DNA of 64,000 nt from the NCBI RefSeq assembly GCF_003260265.1, contig NZ_QITQ01000002.1:124001-188000 (forward strand), written 5' to 3'. The DNA comes from Roseovarius amoyensis. GTDB taxonomy: Bacteria > Pseudomonadota > Alphaproteobacteria > Rhodobacterales > Rhodobacteraceae. The notes beneath the pieces are model-generated. The model had not been told where the DNA came from. It worked only from the letters and a program-made list of their open reading frames with translations, and did not search any database. Positions 22,033-28,973 of the stretch are shown here, one piece after another. The translations under genes and the position numbers were made by a program. How positions within the stretch are numbered: the stretch's first letter is position 1; the number at the start of each line of letters is the position of its first letter.

Positions 22033-23016
22033 ATGAACAACCCCATCTTCCAGTTTCGCAAGGACATCAAGGCGGCACTTCCCACATTCGGATTGCGCAA
22101 CGAGCGCGAACAGGAGCGCATGAGTTCCGTTCTGATGGTGGCGGTCGAGAAAGACCCGCAGCTTGTGACCGCAGATCGGCAGAGCCTTATTGCCTCTGTC
22201 CGTCAGTGTGCAAACCACGGGTTGGTTCCAGACGGGAACGAGGCCACGCTTCAAGTCTACAACACCAAGGTCAAGATCGACGGCGCGGAGAAGTGGATCA
22301 AGAAGGTCCAATACCAGCCGATGGTTCGTGGCATCATCAACCGCGTTCAGAAATCCGGCAAGATCAGAACCTTCTGGGCCGATGTCGTCTACAAAGGCGA
22401 GACCTTCACTATCGACGCATCGGACGGCGAACGGCGCCCTGTTCACATAAAGCAGAGTGAGTTCAACCGCGGAACGGATGACGAGATTATCGGCGCCTAT
22501 TCTGTTGCCAAGTTCAAGGATGGCACTGTCGATTGCGAGCCGATGGATCGGTCGGAAATCGAAAAGGTCCGAAAGGTCGCCAAGACCCAGAAGGTTTGGG
22601 AAGGGTGGTTCACCGAGAAGGCCAAGGTTGCCGTGCTGCGGCGTCATTCAAAGCGCCTGCCGCTGTCATCCGAAGATCTGGACATGATCCTCAACCGTGG
22701 CGGCGACGAGCATGATCTTGAACGGGATATGCGCGACGTGACCCCGGAGCGCGAAAAGCCCGCCCGTACCCTCGCCCAACGGCTGCAAGAGCCGGAAGAA
22801 CCGATGGACGGCGAGGTCATGCCGGATCAGGACGGCCCGCACTGGACGGAGGAAATCGACACGTCCGAGGCATTCCCTGGCGACGATGTATTCACGGAGG
22901 GGGCCGAGGCATTCCAATCCGGCGCTGACCGTACAACCTGCCCATATAGCGACCCCTCTGTTGCGTGCCACTGGCTTGGGGGGTGGGATCAAGCGAAGGC
23001 GGCGGCGGAGAAATGA
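22033..23016 (+). CDS. recT: RecT-family single-strand annealase with RMF-like C-terminal tail
   Basis: A 327-residue protein. Residues about 5-215 match RecT (ALPTFGLRNEREQERMSSVL, VRQCANHGLVPDG, LQVYNTKVKI, WEGWFTEKAKVAVLRRHSK). Past residue 230 comes an acidic linker and then AFQSGADRTTCPYSDPSVAC followed by HWLGGWDQAK, which closely resembles E. coli ribosome modulation factor (SKEMCPY....SQWLGGWREA). RecT proteins do not usually carry this. The annealase pairs complementary single strands produced by the upstream exonuclease. The tail could bind nucleic acid or ribosome; its function here is unknown. Confidence 0.85.
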   Translation: MNNPIFQFRKDIKAALPTFGLRNEREQERMSSVLMVAVEKDPQLVTADRQSLIASVRQCANHGLVPDGNEATLQVYNTKVKIDGAEKWIKKVQYQPMVRGIINRVQKSGKIRTFWADVVYKGETFTIDASDGERRPVHIKQSEFNRGTDDEIIGAYSVAKFKDGTVDCEPMDRSEIEKVRKVAKTQKVWEGWFTEKAKVAVLRRHSKRLPLSSEDLDMILNRGGDEHDLERDMRDVTPEREKPARTLAQRLQEPEEPMDGEVMPDQDGPHWTEEIDTSEAFPGDDVFTEGAEAFQSGADRTTCPYSDPSVACHWLGGWDQAKAAAEK

Positions 23017-23207
23017 CCCGCGATTTTGCCGCCATTCCCGCCGTCAGGAACCAGCTTGCACAGGCCGAGGTAAAGGCCCGTGAGGCTGCGAAGATCGCGC
23101 GGGATGCCGGCCTGACGGATACCGCCGAGGAAATCATGATCATCTTTCGGCGGATGCGGGTTCTGACTGGCAAGGATGGCTGGCTCGACTGGATGGAGAG
23201 GGGCTGA
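23013..23207 (+). CDS. 64-residue helical hypothetical protein
   Basis: MTRDFAAIPAVRNQLAQAEV starts a helical protein coupled by ATGA to recT. Helices (KAREAAKIARDAGLTDTAEE, IMIIFRRMRVLTG) suggest a small helix bundle. No family recognised. Coupling suggests a partner of recombination or simply co-expression. Confidence 0.55.
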   Translation: MTRDFAAIPAVRNQLAQAEVKAREAAKIARDAGLTDTAEEIMIIFRRMRVLTGKDGWLDWMERG

Positions 23208-23422
23208 TGTGGACCGACGCGGAGATGCTGACGGCGCTGCACCTTCGAGACCGAGAAGGACTGAGCGCATCGCAGATTGCAGACCGCATGGGCGTAAGCC
23301 GGTCAAGTGTTCTCGGCGTGTTCTTTCGGGTCAACCGCGAGACAGACAAACACGACCTGTCACCGCACCTGAACGGGACGATGAAGGCCGATTGGTGGAA
23401 GGAAGGACTGCGGAACCGATGA
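23207..23422 (+). CDS. GcrA-like helix-turn-helix protein
   Basis: A 71-residue protein, MWTDAEMLTALHLRDREG, with LSASQIADRMGVSRSSVLG as a clear helix-turn-helix. The WTD..........GLSASQIA pattern is that of the N-terminal part of GcrA, the alphaproteobacterial cell-cycle regulator that works with sigma-70 at CcrM-methylated promoters. The copy is short and lacks the conserved C-terminal part. A phage GcrA-like protein may redirect host transcription; this is inference. Confidence 0.6.
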   Translation: MWTDAEMLTALHLRDREGLSASQIADRMGVSRSSVLGVFFRVNRETDKHDLSPHLNGTMKADWWKEGLRNR

Positions 23423-23667
23423 AGTACCTGGAACCATCGCCGTATGCGGCTGACGGAGAAAACCTGATCGGCAAATTGCCGTCGCAAATCTCGAAAGACG
23501 ATCTTCGTGACCTTGGGCACCCGTCGAGCCCGATCAAGGCAATCCGGCGTAATTGCGTGGAATGCGCGGGCGGAAGCGAGGCCGAGGCCCGCAAGTGTAC
23601 GGCGACCACGTGCCCGCTCTGGCCGTTCCGCATGGGCCGCAACCCTTTCCACGGGAGGGCGAAATGA
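23419..23667 (+). CDS. Four-cysteine small phage protein
   Basis: An 82-residue protein, MKYLEPSPYAADGENLIG, with CVECAGG and CTATTCPLWPFRMGRNP: four cysteines that probably bind zinc, and an ending I recall from many small proteins of alphaproteobacterial prophages. Coupled by ATGA on both sides. Function unknown, probably nucleic acid binding. Confidence 0.6.
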   Translation: MKYLEPSPYAADGENLIGKLPSQISKDDLRDLGHPSSPIKAIRRNCVECAGGSEAEARKCTATTCPLWPFRMGRNPFHGRAK

Positions 23668-24026
23668 ACCCGGCGCTTCTTCCCAAGGTGCGATCCGACG
23701 ATCTGCGGAAATCGGCAACGCAAATGCCTTGCACACTGCGGATCGGAACGTTCATCGGCCTTCCGTGCGCCGGTCAGGATACCAATGTTCATTGCCACCT
23801 TCCCGTTCACGGAAAAGGCGTATCGACCAAGGTTTCCGACCTGCACATGGCCTGCGGATGCGCCGTCTGCCACGACCTGCTGGATGACCGGGACGCCCGC
23901 GGCCAACTGATCCGCGAGAGATACCCCCGTGCCTTCTATGAGCGGCTGTTCCTGGCGAACGCCGAAACCCTTAGCTGGTGGGTCGAGATGGGCCTGCTGC
24001 ACGGGACCGATTGGGACGTGATCTGA
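23664..24026 (+). CDS. DUF1364/Ref-like HNH-type nuclease protein
   Basis: A 120-residue protein, MNPALLPKVRSDDLRKSATQ, then PCTLRIGTFIGLPC, VHCHLPVHGKGVSTKVSD, LHMACGCAVCHDLLDDR. Paired cysteines and the HxH/H...CxxCHD arrangement fit the DUF1364 family, which contains phage HNH-type (P1 Ref-related) nuclease domains. It may process recombination intermediates together with the exonuclease/RecT pair. Family call is by motif resemblance. Confidence 0.6.
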   Translation: MNPALLPKVRSDDLRKSATQMPCTLRIGTFIGLPCAGQDTNVHCHLPVHGKGVSTKVSDLHMACGCAVCHDLLDDRDARGQLIRERYPRAFYERLFLANAETLSWWVEMGLLHGTDWDVI

Positions 24027-24040
24027 GGAAAGGAAACGTG

Positions 24041-24292
24041 ATGATTGACCCCCGCCTGCAAGGCATCCCCGGCTGCGAAATCCACCCGGTCGATGCCGAG
24101 CGCGACCGCCAGTCTGCCGCCGTGCTGATGGCACTCGACGCCCTGTCCGCACTGCCGCCGCGCGTCGTCTGCAACGTGATCGGCGCGCACATGACCGACC
24201 GCGACGACATCCCCCACGGCGACCTGCAACGGCTCGCCACGGCGCTCGATCGCAAAGCCTGGGCGACGATGCCGGTGGAAGGGGGCGTGTGA
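24041..24292 (+). CDS. 83-residue hypothetical protein
   Basis: MIDPRLQGIPGCEIHPVDAE (24041) follows GAGGAAAGGAAACGTG. It is helical and acidic in the middle (QSAAVLMALDALSALPPRV). The stop is coupled by TGATG to the next small gene. No recognisable family. Confidence 0.55.
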   Translation: MIDPRLQGIPGCEIHPVDAERDRQSAAVLMALDALSALPPRVVCNVIGAHMTDRDDIPHGDLQRLATALDRKAWATMPVEGGV

Positions 24293-24405
24293 TGGCTACC
24301 TATGTCGCGAACAACGCCACAAGGGACACTGTCACGCTGGTGCTGTCGAAGAGTCATGACAATCCCGTGATTATTGAAGCCTATCGGAAAGGAACTGACC
24401 AATGA
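24292..24405 (+). CDS. 37-residue hypothetical peptide
   Basis: MATYVANNATRDTVTLVLSK begins a short basic peptide ending KGTDQ. It is coupled on both sides, by TGATG and ATGA. The ending and its DNA (AAAGGWACTGACCAATGA) recur at the end of the 25044 gene, so this may be a cassette seam. Confidence 0.45.
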   Translation: MATYVANNATRDTVTLVLSKSHDNPVIIEAYRKGTDQ

Positions 24406-24590
24406 AAATCAAAGCGGAAATGGGCGCGTATTCCAGCGTCGTCGGAAACAGCGTTCATCTAATCGCAGAAGATGGCCGCATGATTGGTCAGGTGGCCATT
24501 CTATGCCACACCGATGACCTGCGCGACAAGGATACTCAGGAAACGCTGTGCGAAATCATCTGCAGTGCAATCAATGAGGACGACCAATGA
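24402..24590 (+). CDS. 62-residue hypothetical protein
   Basis: MKIKAEMGAYSSVVGNSVHL is followed by strands and a C-terminal helix (ETLCEIICSAINEDDQ). Coupled by ATGA at both ends. The hydrophobic pattern suggests a small alpha/beta fold. Function unknown. Confidence 0.5.
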   Translation: MKIKAEMGAYSSVVGNSVHLIAEDGRMIGQVAILCHTDDLRDKDTQETLCEIICSAINEDDQ

Positions 24591-24931
24591 CTGAATGCCA
24601 ATGGCCTAACGGCACGTGCGCTTGCTACACCGCAAACTCCACGAAGGCGGACCAGTACGGGCGTGTCTGGATGCACTGTGAGGAGGGACTATCGTTAAGC
24701 AAAGCGAGCATGACTCGCTTTGTCATGTACTGCCTGACAAACCACATCGAGATTGGGCAAATCCAACCATTCAACTATCGCTACCGCAACAGCCAGGTTT
24801 CGGCAACCGTCCGACTGAAGCCGGATCAATTCGCGGAGTTTGAGACAGCGACCAAGGGCAGACTGCGCCGCCCACCCACTATATCTGTAAACTCAAGCGA
24901 TGCTGGCCAGCTAAAGGAGGCCGACCAATGA
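24587..24931 (+). CDS. 114-residue cysteine-containing hypothetical protein
   Basis: MTECQWPNGTCACYTANSTK carries three early cysteines plus MHCEEG (about residue 31), possibly a metal site. The rest is mixed. Base use is less GC-rich than its neighbours, suggesting a recent arrival. Ends EADQ with the GACCAATGA seam. Confidence 0.5.
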   Translation: MTECQWPNGTCACYTANSTKADQYGRVWMHCEEGLSLSKASMTRFVMYCLTNHIEIGQIQPFNYRYRNSQVSATVRLKPDQFAEFETATKGRLRRPPTISVNSSDAGQLKEADQ

Positions 24932-25044
24932 CCGAGACAGACACAAGCCGAGAGGCGGTGGAGCGGTTTGTTAAGTTCCTGCGCGGCGACCTGCGAACCG
25001 GCATGTCACTGTATGAGGCGATGAAGCTCAAGGGGATGGTGTGA
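24928..25044 (+). CDS. 38-residue helical peptide
   Basis: MTETDTSREAVERFVKFLRG continues to SLYEAMKLKGMV. The last 29 nt, including the next start codon, match the end of the 18494 gene in 28 of 29 positions. It is a likely recombination product or a conserved coupling element. Confidence 0.45.
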   Translation: MTETDTSREAVERFVKFLRGDLRTGMSLYEAMKLKGMV

Positions 25045-25457
25045 TGGGCGCGCCTAAAGACACAATATATCCTGACAAGCTTAAAATCCGCGACACGGGA
25101 ATACATGAGGACAGCGGGCGGCGCATTCACACAACGGCAGGATCTGGCTACCCGAAAAAAGAATACATCCGCTCCGATCTGTTCACCGCCTTACAGGCCG
25201 AGAACAAGCGGTTGAGAGAAGAAAAAGAAGATGCCGTGAGTCTTCTCGACGCATGGTTCGACCGCCGCAAACTCGCGCACGAACAGATTGATGCGGCGGT
25301 CCTAGACGCGGCACGGGGATACCTCAGAACGTCGCGGTCAGGTGGCATGGAAGCAAGAGACAGCGACATGATCGAAGGGGTCGTATCCGACATGGCCCGC
25401 CTGTCTCTTTTTGCCGATCTGTTCGCCCGCGCCGCCCTGAAAGGTACTGACCAATGA
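25044..25457 (+). CDS. 137-residue hypothetical protein
   Basis: MGAPKDTIYPDKLKIRDTGI begins a protein with a helical coiled-coil middle (FTALQAENKRLREEKEDAVS) and further helices. I recall similar coiled-coil proteins in early regions of alphaproteobacterial phages. Coupled by TGATG and ATGA. Function unknown. Confidence 0.5.
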   Translation: MGAPKDTIYPDKLKIRDTGIHEDSGRRIHTTAGSGYPKKEYIRSDLFTALQAENKRLREEKEDAVSLLDAWFDRRKLAHEQIDAAVLDAARGYLRTSRSGGMEARDSDMIEGVVSDMARLSLFADLFARAALKGTDQ

Positions 25458-25861
25458 CCACTGACACAGAAGCCGACGATCCGGTGGAGCGGGCGCTGGT
25501 GGCGATCCGAGAGCACATCAAGTCCGTGGAGGCCGAGCGGGATCGACTTAGCAACATCGCCGCAACAATTCGCGTGAACGCCATGCGGCGCGGGGCAACA
25601 GACGAGCAGATCGACGACTTTCTCAACGGCAGACAGTCGTTCATCGAATGGATGGTGGGGACGCTGGAGGCCGAGCGCGACACCGCATGGAACGACGCGA
25701 TAGAGGCGGCGGCAGCCGTACTTGAGCGTGAGGCGCAAGACGAAATGTCGAGTATGTCATGCGGAGATTGCAACGACATGCGGCGAAGCATTCGTGCCCG
25801 CGCAGACGTACTCAAGGCCGCAGCAGGCACCGTCCGCACCATCCGCGCCCTCCGCAAATGA
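25454..25861 (+). CDS. 135-residue coiled-coil hypothetical protein
   Basis: MTTDTEADDPVERALVAIRE, with long helices (IKSVEAERDRLSNIAATIRV and WNDAIEAAAAVLEREAQDEM). It has the same general design as the preceding gene product (adaptor-like coiled coil). A cysteine pair (CGDC, about residue 101) may bind metal. Function unknown. Confidence 0.5.
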   Translation: MTTDTEADDPVERALVAIREHIKSVEAERDRLSNIAATIRVNAMRRGATDEQIDDFLNGRQSFIEWMVGTLEAERDTAWNDAIEAAAAVLEREAQDEMSSMSCGDCNDMRRSIRARADVLKAAAGTVRTIRALRK

Positions 25862-26322
25862 ACACCCGGCCCGGAGATATTCCGCATGACAAACCGCGAT
25901 GGTGGCTCACAAAAGATGGGGACCGGACACTTCTCGCGCTGTATGAGCGACACTATTCGGCCTACCAGTATCAAGACGGGCGCGTGCGCCGCCTGTTCGC
26001 GGGGCCTGGCGAAAAAATCGTCCTCCGCACCAGAACCGGTGACGCCGGATTTGTTTGGAGGAACTTCATCAGCGACGACGACCAGTGCGGCATCAACTGC
26101 GCGTTTTTCCGAAACGAAGGCCCGCACCTGTCATCCGAGCTTATCCGACAGGCTGACCGTATCGCTGATAAAATCTGGTCTTGTCGCAGGCATTACACCT
26201 ACGTGGACGCGCAGAAGGTGCGGAGCGCCAATCCCGGATACTGCTTCATCATGGCCGGTTGGCGGCGATGCGGCGAAACAAAAAGCGGCAAATTGATATT
26301 TGAAAGATGCACCCGCAAATGA
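25858..26322 (+). CDS. Possible GNAT-fold protein, distantly Mom-like
   Basis: A 154-residue protein, MNTRPGDIPHDKPRWWLTKD. LYERHYSAYQ, GINCAFFRNEGP, then SELIRQADRIADKIW and SANPGYCFIMAGWRRCGETK. The last stretch has the shape of the GNAT C-terminus (NPG..F..AGW...G), and HYS at the front recalls phage Mu Mom, a GNAT-related DNA adenine modifier. This is only pattern resemblance; the acetyl-CoA loop is not obvious. It could be an anti-restriction DNA modification enzyme or an unrelated phage protein. Confidence 0.45.
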   Translation: MNTRPGDIPHDKPRWWLTKDGDRTLLALYERHYSAYQYQDGRVRRLFAGPGEKIVLRTRTGDAGFVWRNFISDDDQCGINCAFFRNEGPHLSSELIRQADRIADKIWSCRRHYTYVDAQKVRSANPGYCFIMAGWRRCGETKSGKLIFERCTRK

Positions 26323-26486
26323 ACACCCGGCCCATATCAATGCCCCGGCAGTCAGCGCACAGGGCCATGCGTGTAGCTGCCGTAACAACGACACAGGTGC
26401 TGAATGTCGGAGAATGGCACGGTGGGGATGGGCACCCGCCGCGCCGCCATCCCACCGAAAGCGGGGCGTTTCAGCCGGAGGAATGA
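26319..26486 (+). CDS. 55-residue hypothetical protein
   Basis: MNTRPISMPRQSAHRAMRVA is coupled by ATGA. Its first 15 nt of coding sequence and the upstream junction repeat those of the 25858 gene (21 identical bases). It is basic, with a proline/histidine-rich end. Possibly a decayed or recombined frame. Confidence 0.35.
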   Translation: MNTRPISMPRQSAHRAMRVAAVTTTQVLNVGEWHGGDGHPPRRHPTESGAFQPEE

Positions 26487-26488
26487 GG

Positions 26489-26905
26489 ATGAACAAATGC
26501 CGTCACCTTATACGCGAGGGCATGAGCCTTAAGTGTGCGGCCGGCCGCGATATCAAGGCGTGGGTTGCCCGCTGCGGGAGGCCAAGCGGCTGGGGGCTGA
26601 TGCTGCCGTGCATCAATAACGCCCCGGAAAAACCGCTGTTCGACTGTCCGGAAGTGGATCGCAAGACGGACGCAGAGGTTGAAGCCGAACGCAAGGAAAT
26701 GGATGACCATGTTAACCGCTTTGTGAGCGGCATGGCCGGATTGCAAAAGATAAAGGACGGGATGGTTTCCGACGGCACGTCCAGCATGACTACAACATGC
26801 CCGTGGTGCGACGGCGAAAACACTCTGAGCGTTTCAATCGCCCTTGGATACAACAACCATATCCGCGCACGGTGTTCGTCCTGCGAAATGGGCTGTCTTG
26901 AATAA
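26489..26905 (+). CDS. Cysteine-rich hypothetical protein with terminal zinc ribbon
   Basis: A 138-residue protein, MNKCRHLIREGMSLKCAAGR. There are cysteines in the N-terminal third and a clear ribbon at the end: TTTCPWCDGENTLSVS and RARCSSCEMGCL (CxxC pairs about 20 residues apart). It resembles rubredoxin-like/zinc-ribbon proteins seen near phage recombination genes. Metal binding is likely; the role is unknown. Confidence 0.55.
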   Translation: MNKCRHLIREGMSLKCAAGRDIKAWVARCGRPSGWGLMLPCINNAPEKPLFDCPEVDRKTDAEVEAERKEMDDHVNRFVSGMAGLQKIKDGMVSDGTSSMTTTCPWCDGENTLSVSIALGYNNHIRARCSSCEMGCLE

Positions 26906-26930
26906 CGCAATTAGCGCCGGAGGAATGAGG

Positions 26931-27194
26931 ATGACCGCCAAGCCAGATCGTACCTTTGCCGCCGAAAGCCTGTACGGCTCGAACGAGTGGGTGTCGCTCC
27001 GCTTGGGGATGGCGAAGGACACCTGGTTTCGGAAGCGGGATTGCCTGTACGAACGCGGCTTTCCGAAGCCCGACAAGGACACTGGTCTCTACCTGAAAGC
27101 CGACGTTGACGCATGGATTGCACGGCAAAGCCGCTTTGGTGACGGGCATGGTATGGTGTCGGGACCAAGGGGAGTACGAATCGATGCAATATAA
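26931..27194 (+). CDS. Excisionase / AlpA-like DNA-binding protein
   Basis: An 87-residue protein starting MTAKPDRTFAAESLYGSN (26931), with GCCGGAGGAATGAGG before it. WVSLRLGMAKDTWFRKRDCL and GFPKPDKDTGLYLKADVDAW are the winged-helix pattern of MerR/AlpA/Xis excisionases. It overlaps the integrase start by 11 nt, and location beside the integrase supports a directionality role in excision. Confidence 0.75.
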   Translation: MTAKPDRTFAAESLYGSNEWVSLRLGMAKDTWFRKRDCLYERGFPKPDKDTGLYLKADVDAWIARQSRFGDGHGMVSGPRGVRIDAI

Positions 27195-28365
27195 ACCCGC
27201 GCTATTTGACGGCTCTGATCCCGGCTATGCTCCGGGGCTGAACTGGTCCGGGCGATACGCCTACTGGAAACCTACCCGCAAATATGTGGACTTGGGGCAC
27301 CCGACGGCCCCAATACGCCTGCCGGGCACCAAGGGCGACGGCCGGGACGCAGAGAGAGCCGCAGAGGCCCGCCGACTGACGCGGGCGATGATCGAGAATT
27401 ACCAGCCAGACGACGGCCCGACGCCCGGCACATGGTCGTGGGTGATCCGCCGGTGGAAGGAAGATGCCTACAGCCGTTACAACACCTGCGGCGCCAACAC
27501 CCGCGCGGATTATGACTACCGCACGAAGAAATGGGACGCGATTATCGGGCACATGCAGATCGACGCGCTGACCTACGACCAGATCAACATCATCCGCCGG
27601 GCGATGGACGAGAAGGAATATTCCGACAGCCTCAAGCAGAAGCTGTTCGGGATGCTGCGGCACCTGGCGCGGTACGCCCTCGGGCCGCTGCAACAGAAGC
27701 AGACGCGCGATCTGGTGGACGTTCTCGGGGAAATGCGGTTCCGGTCACCGTCGAAGAAGGACTCGGCGCCGACGCGGGAACAGGTCCGTGCGGTGATCGA
27801 CGAAGCCGATGCCCGCGGCATGTTCGCCTTTGCAACCGGCATCCTGTTCCAGTGGACCTATGCGCTGCGGGCCGTCGATGTGCGAGGCCAGTGGCTTCCC
27901 GCCGACGGAGAGGGCGGCATCGTGCGCGACGGCAAGCGGTGGCAGGACGGGCTGACGTGGGACATGTTCGACAAGGATTTGACGGAGTGGGGCAAGGTGA
28001 TCTCCAAGACGCAGACAGCCGTCGAGGGCGTGCGCCTGACGCCGGAACTGCGCTGCCGCCTGCGGCTTCTGCGGAACGTGTGCGGCACCGGCCCGGTGAT
28101 CGTGTCGGAGCGGCTTGATGCGCCGTACACCAAGCACGGGTGGTCAAGGGCATTCCGCCGTATCCGCGATGATCTCGGCATTCCCGACACCATGAAGATG
28201 ATGGACACCCGCGCCGGGGCCCTGACGGAAGCGAAGAACCTGGGCGTTGATCCGTTCGCCCTGCGCGATCTCGGCACGCACGCACATGTCAGCACGACGG
28301 ACGGCTATGCGAGGGGCCGCAGCGAGAACATCAACAAGGTTGTCGAACTGAGGGGAAGGACATGA
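27184..28365 (+). CDS. int: Tyrosine recombinase, prophage integrase
   Basis: A 393-residue protein starting MQYKPALFDGSDPG (27184). The catalytic domain shows box I YALRAVDVRG (Arg), a beta-turn lysine (VISKTQTAVEG), box II MMDTRAGALTEA (Arg, with Met in the place of the usual His of HxxR), LGTHAHVSTTDGYARG (His and the nucleophilic Tyr). The N-terminal half has the SAM-like core-binding fold and an arm-binding region. It points at the tRNA-Lys gene 530 bp away, the probable attachment site. The Met in box II is unusual but occurs in relatives. Confidence 0.9.
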   Translation: MQYKPALFDGSDPGYAPGLNWSGRYAYWKPTRKYVDLGHPTAPIRLPGTKGDGRDAERAAEARRLTRAMIENYQPDDGPTPGTWSWVIRRWKEDAYSRYNTCGANTRADYDYRTKKWDAIIGHMQIDALTYDQINIIRRAMDEKEYSDSLKQKLFGMLRHLARYALGPLQQKQTRDLVDVLGEMRFRSPSKKDSAPTREQVRAVIDEADARGMFAFATGILFQWTYALRAVDVRGQWLPADGEGGIVRDGKRWQDGLTWDMFDKDLTEWGKVISKTQTAVEGVRLTPELRCRLRLLRNVCGTGPVIVSERLDAPYTKHGWSRAFRRIRDDLGIPDTMKMMDTRAGALTEAKNLGVDPFALRDLGTHAHVSTTDGYARGRSENINKVVELRGRT

Positions 28366-28613
28366 CTCTAACGTTTTCACACGACACAGAGACAGGAAAC
28401 TGGACCGCCACCATAGACGGCTACTATCACAGTACGGGCTGGTGCAAAGACCTAGCTGTTGCGCGCTTGTTCCGGTTTCTAAAGGCCGAATATCCAGAAA
28501 TTCTCCATCATCGTATGGATGCCTTTCGAGACTACTTTGCACCCAATGAAATTATTGATGATCTTCCGATGAAGGTCTCAAATGAGACAACCTACACATA
28601 TCGTCAGAACTGA
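28362..28613 (+). CDS. 83-residue hypothetical protein after integrase
   Basis: MTLTFSHDTETGNWTATIDG, coupled by ATGA to int. It is aromatic, strand-rich in the first 25 residues (DGYYHSTGW), with a helix after. Base composition is lower in GC than int. Possibly a lysogenic-conversion gene or int accessory. Confidence 0.55.
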   Translation: MTLTFSHDTETGNWTATIDGYYHSTGWCKDLAVARLFRFLKAEYPEILHHRMDAFRDYFAPNEIIDDLPMKVSNETTYTYRQN

Positions 28614-28629
28614 GGGGGCGGAAGTGAAA

Positions 28630-28833
28630 ATGGTCGAAAGAATAGTCGTATCCAAGGGGAAACTCTGCGGCCTGTACTCGTTGAGTAGCGAATGCGCGCC
28701 TAGATACGTCGGCGTGGATGTTTCGACAAATTCAGACTGGACGTGCGAATGCGAGTTCGAGATCACGGAAGATGGTGTTCGCATTCTTGATGGCCGGCAA
28801 TACAAGGACGAGAACGAGTCGGAAACGCTTTGA
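28630..28833 (+). CDS. 67-residue hypothetical protein next to the attachment site
   Basis: MVERIVVSKGKLCGLYSLSS (28630; a GTG at 28624 is an alternative start) is a beta-rich protein (YVGVDVSTNSDWTCECEFEI). It is the last prophage gene before the tRNA; its stop overlaps the first predicted arm-type repeat. Function unknown. Confidence 0.5.
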   Translation: MVERIVVSKGKLCGLYSLSSECAPRYVGVDVSTNSDWTCECEFEITEDGVRILDGRQYKDENESETL

Positions 28834-28870
28834 TACAACTCCGATACAACTGCCCGTTTTCGTCACAACT
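28832..28870 (+). repeat. Three short direct repeats, candidate integrase arm-type sites
   Basis: GATACAACT at 28832-28840 and 28843-28851, and the variant GTCACAACT at 28862-28870, lie between the last phage gene and the tRNA. Arm-type binding sites of tyrosine integrases are short direct repeats at this place. Confidence 0.4.
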
Positions 28871-28897
28871 ATTTTCCGGCTAAGTCTTTGAAAACAG

Positions 28898-28973
28898 TGG
28901 TGAGCCGTGCAGGATTCGAACCTGCGACCCACTGATTAAAAGTCAGTTGCTCTACCAACTGAGCTAACGGCCC
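28898..28973 (-). tRNA. tRNA-Lys(UUU), prophage attachment site
   Basis: Read on the minus strand, a 76-nt cloverleaf begins GGGCCGTTAGCTCAGTTGG and has anticodon loop CTTTTAA (anticodon TTT), a T-loop GGTTCGAATCC and an encoded CCA end (28898-28900). The 7-bp acceptor stem GGGCCGT/ACGGCTC is intact with one G-U pair. The prophage abuts its 3' end and the integrase points at it, so the attachment core presumably lies in the 3' half of this gene and the other copy is left of the window. Confidence 0.95.
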
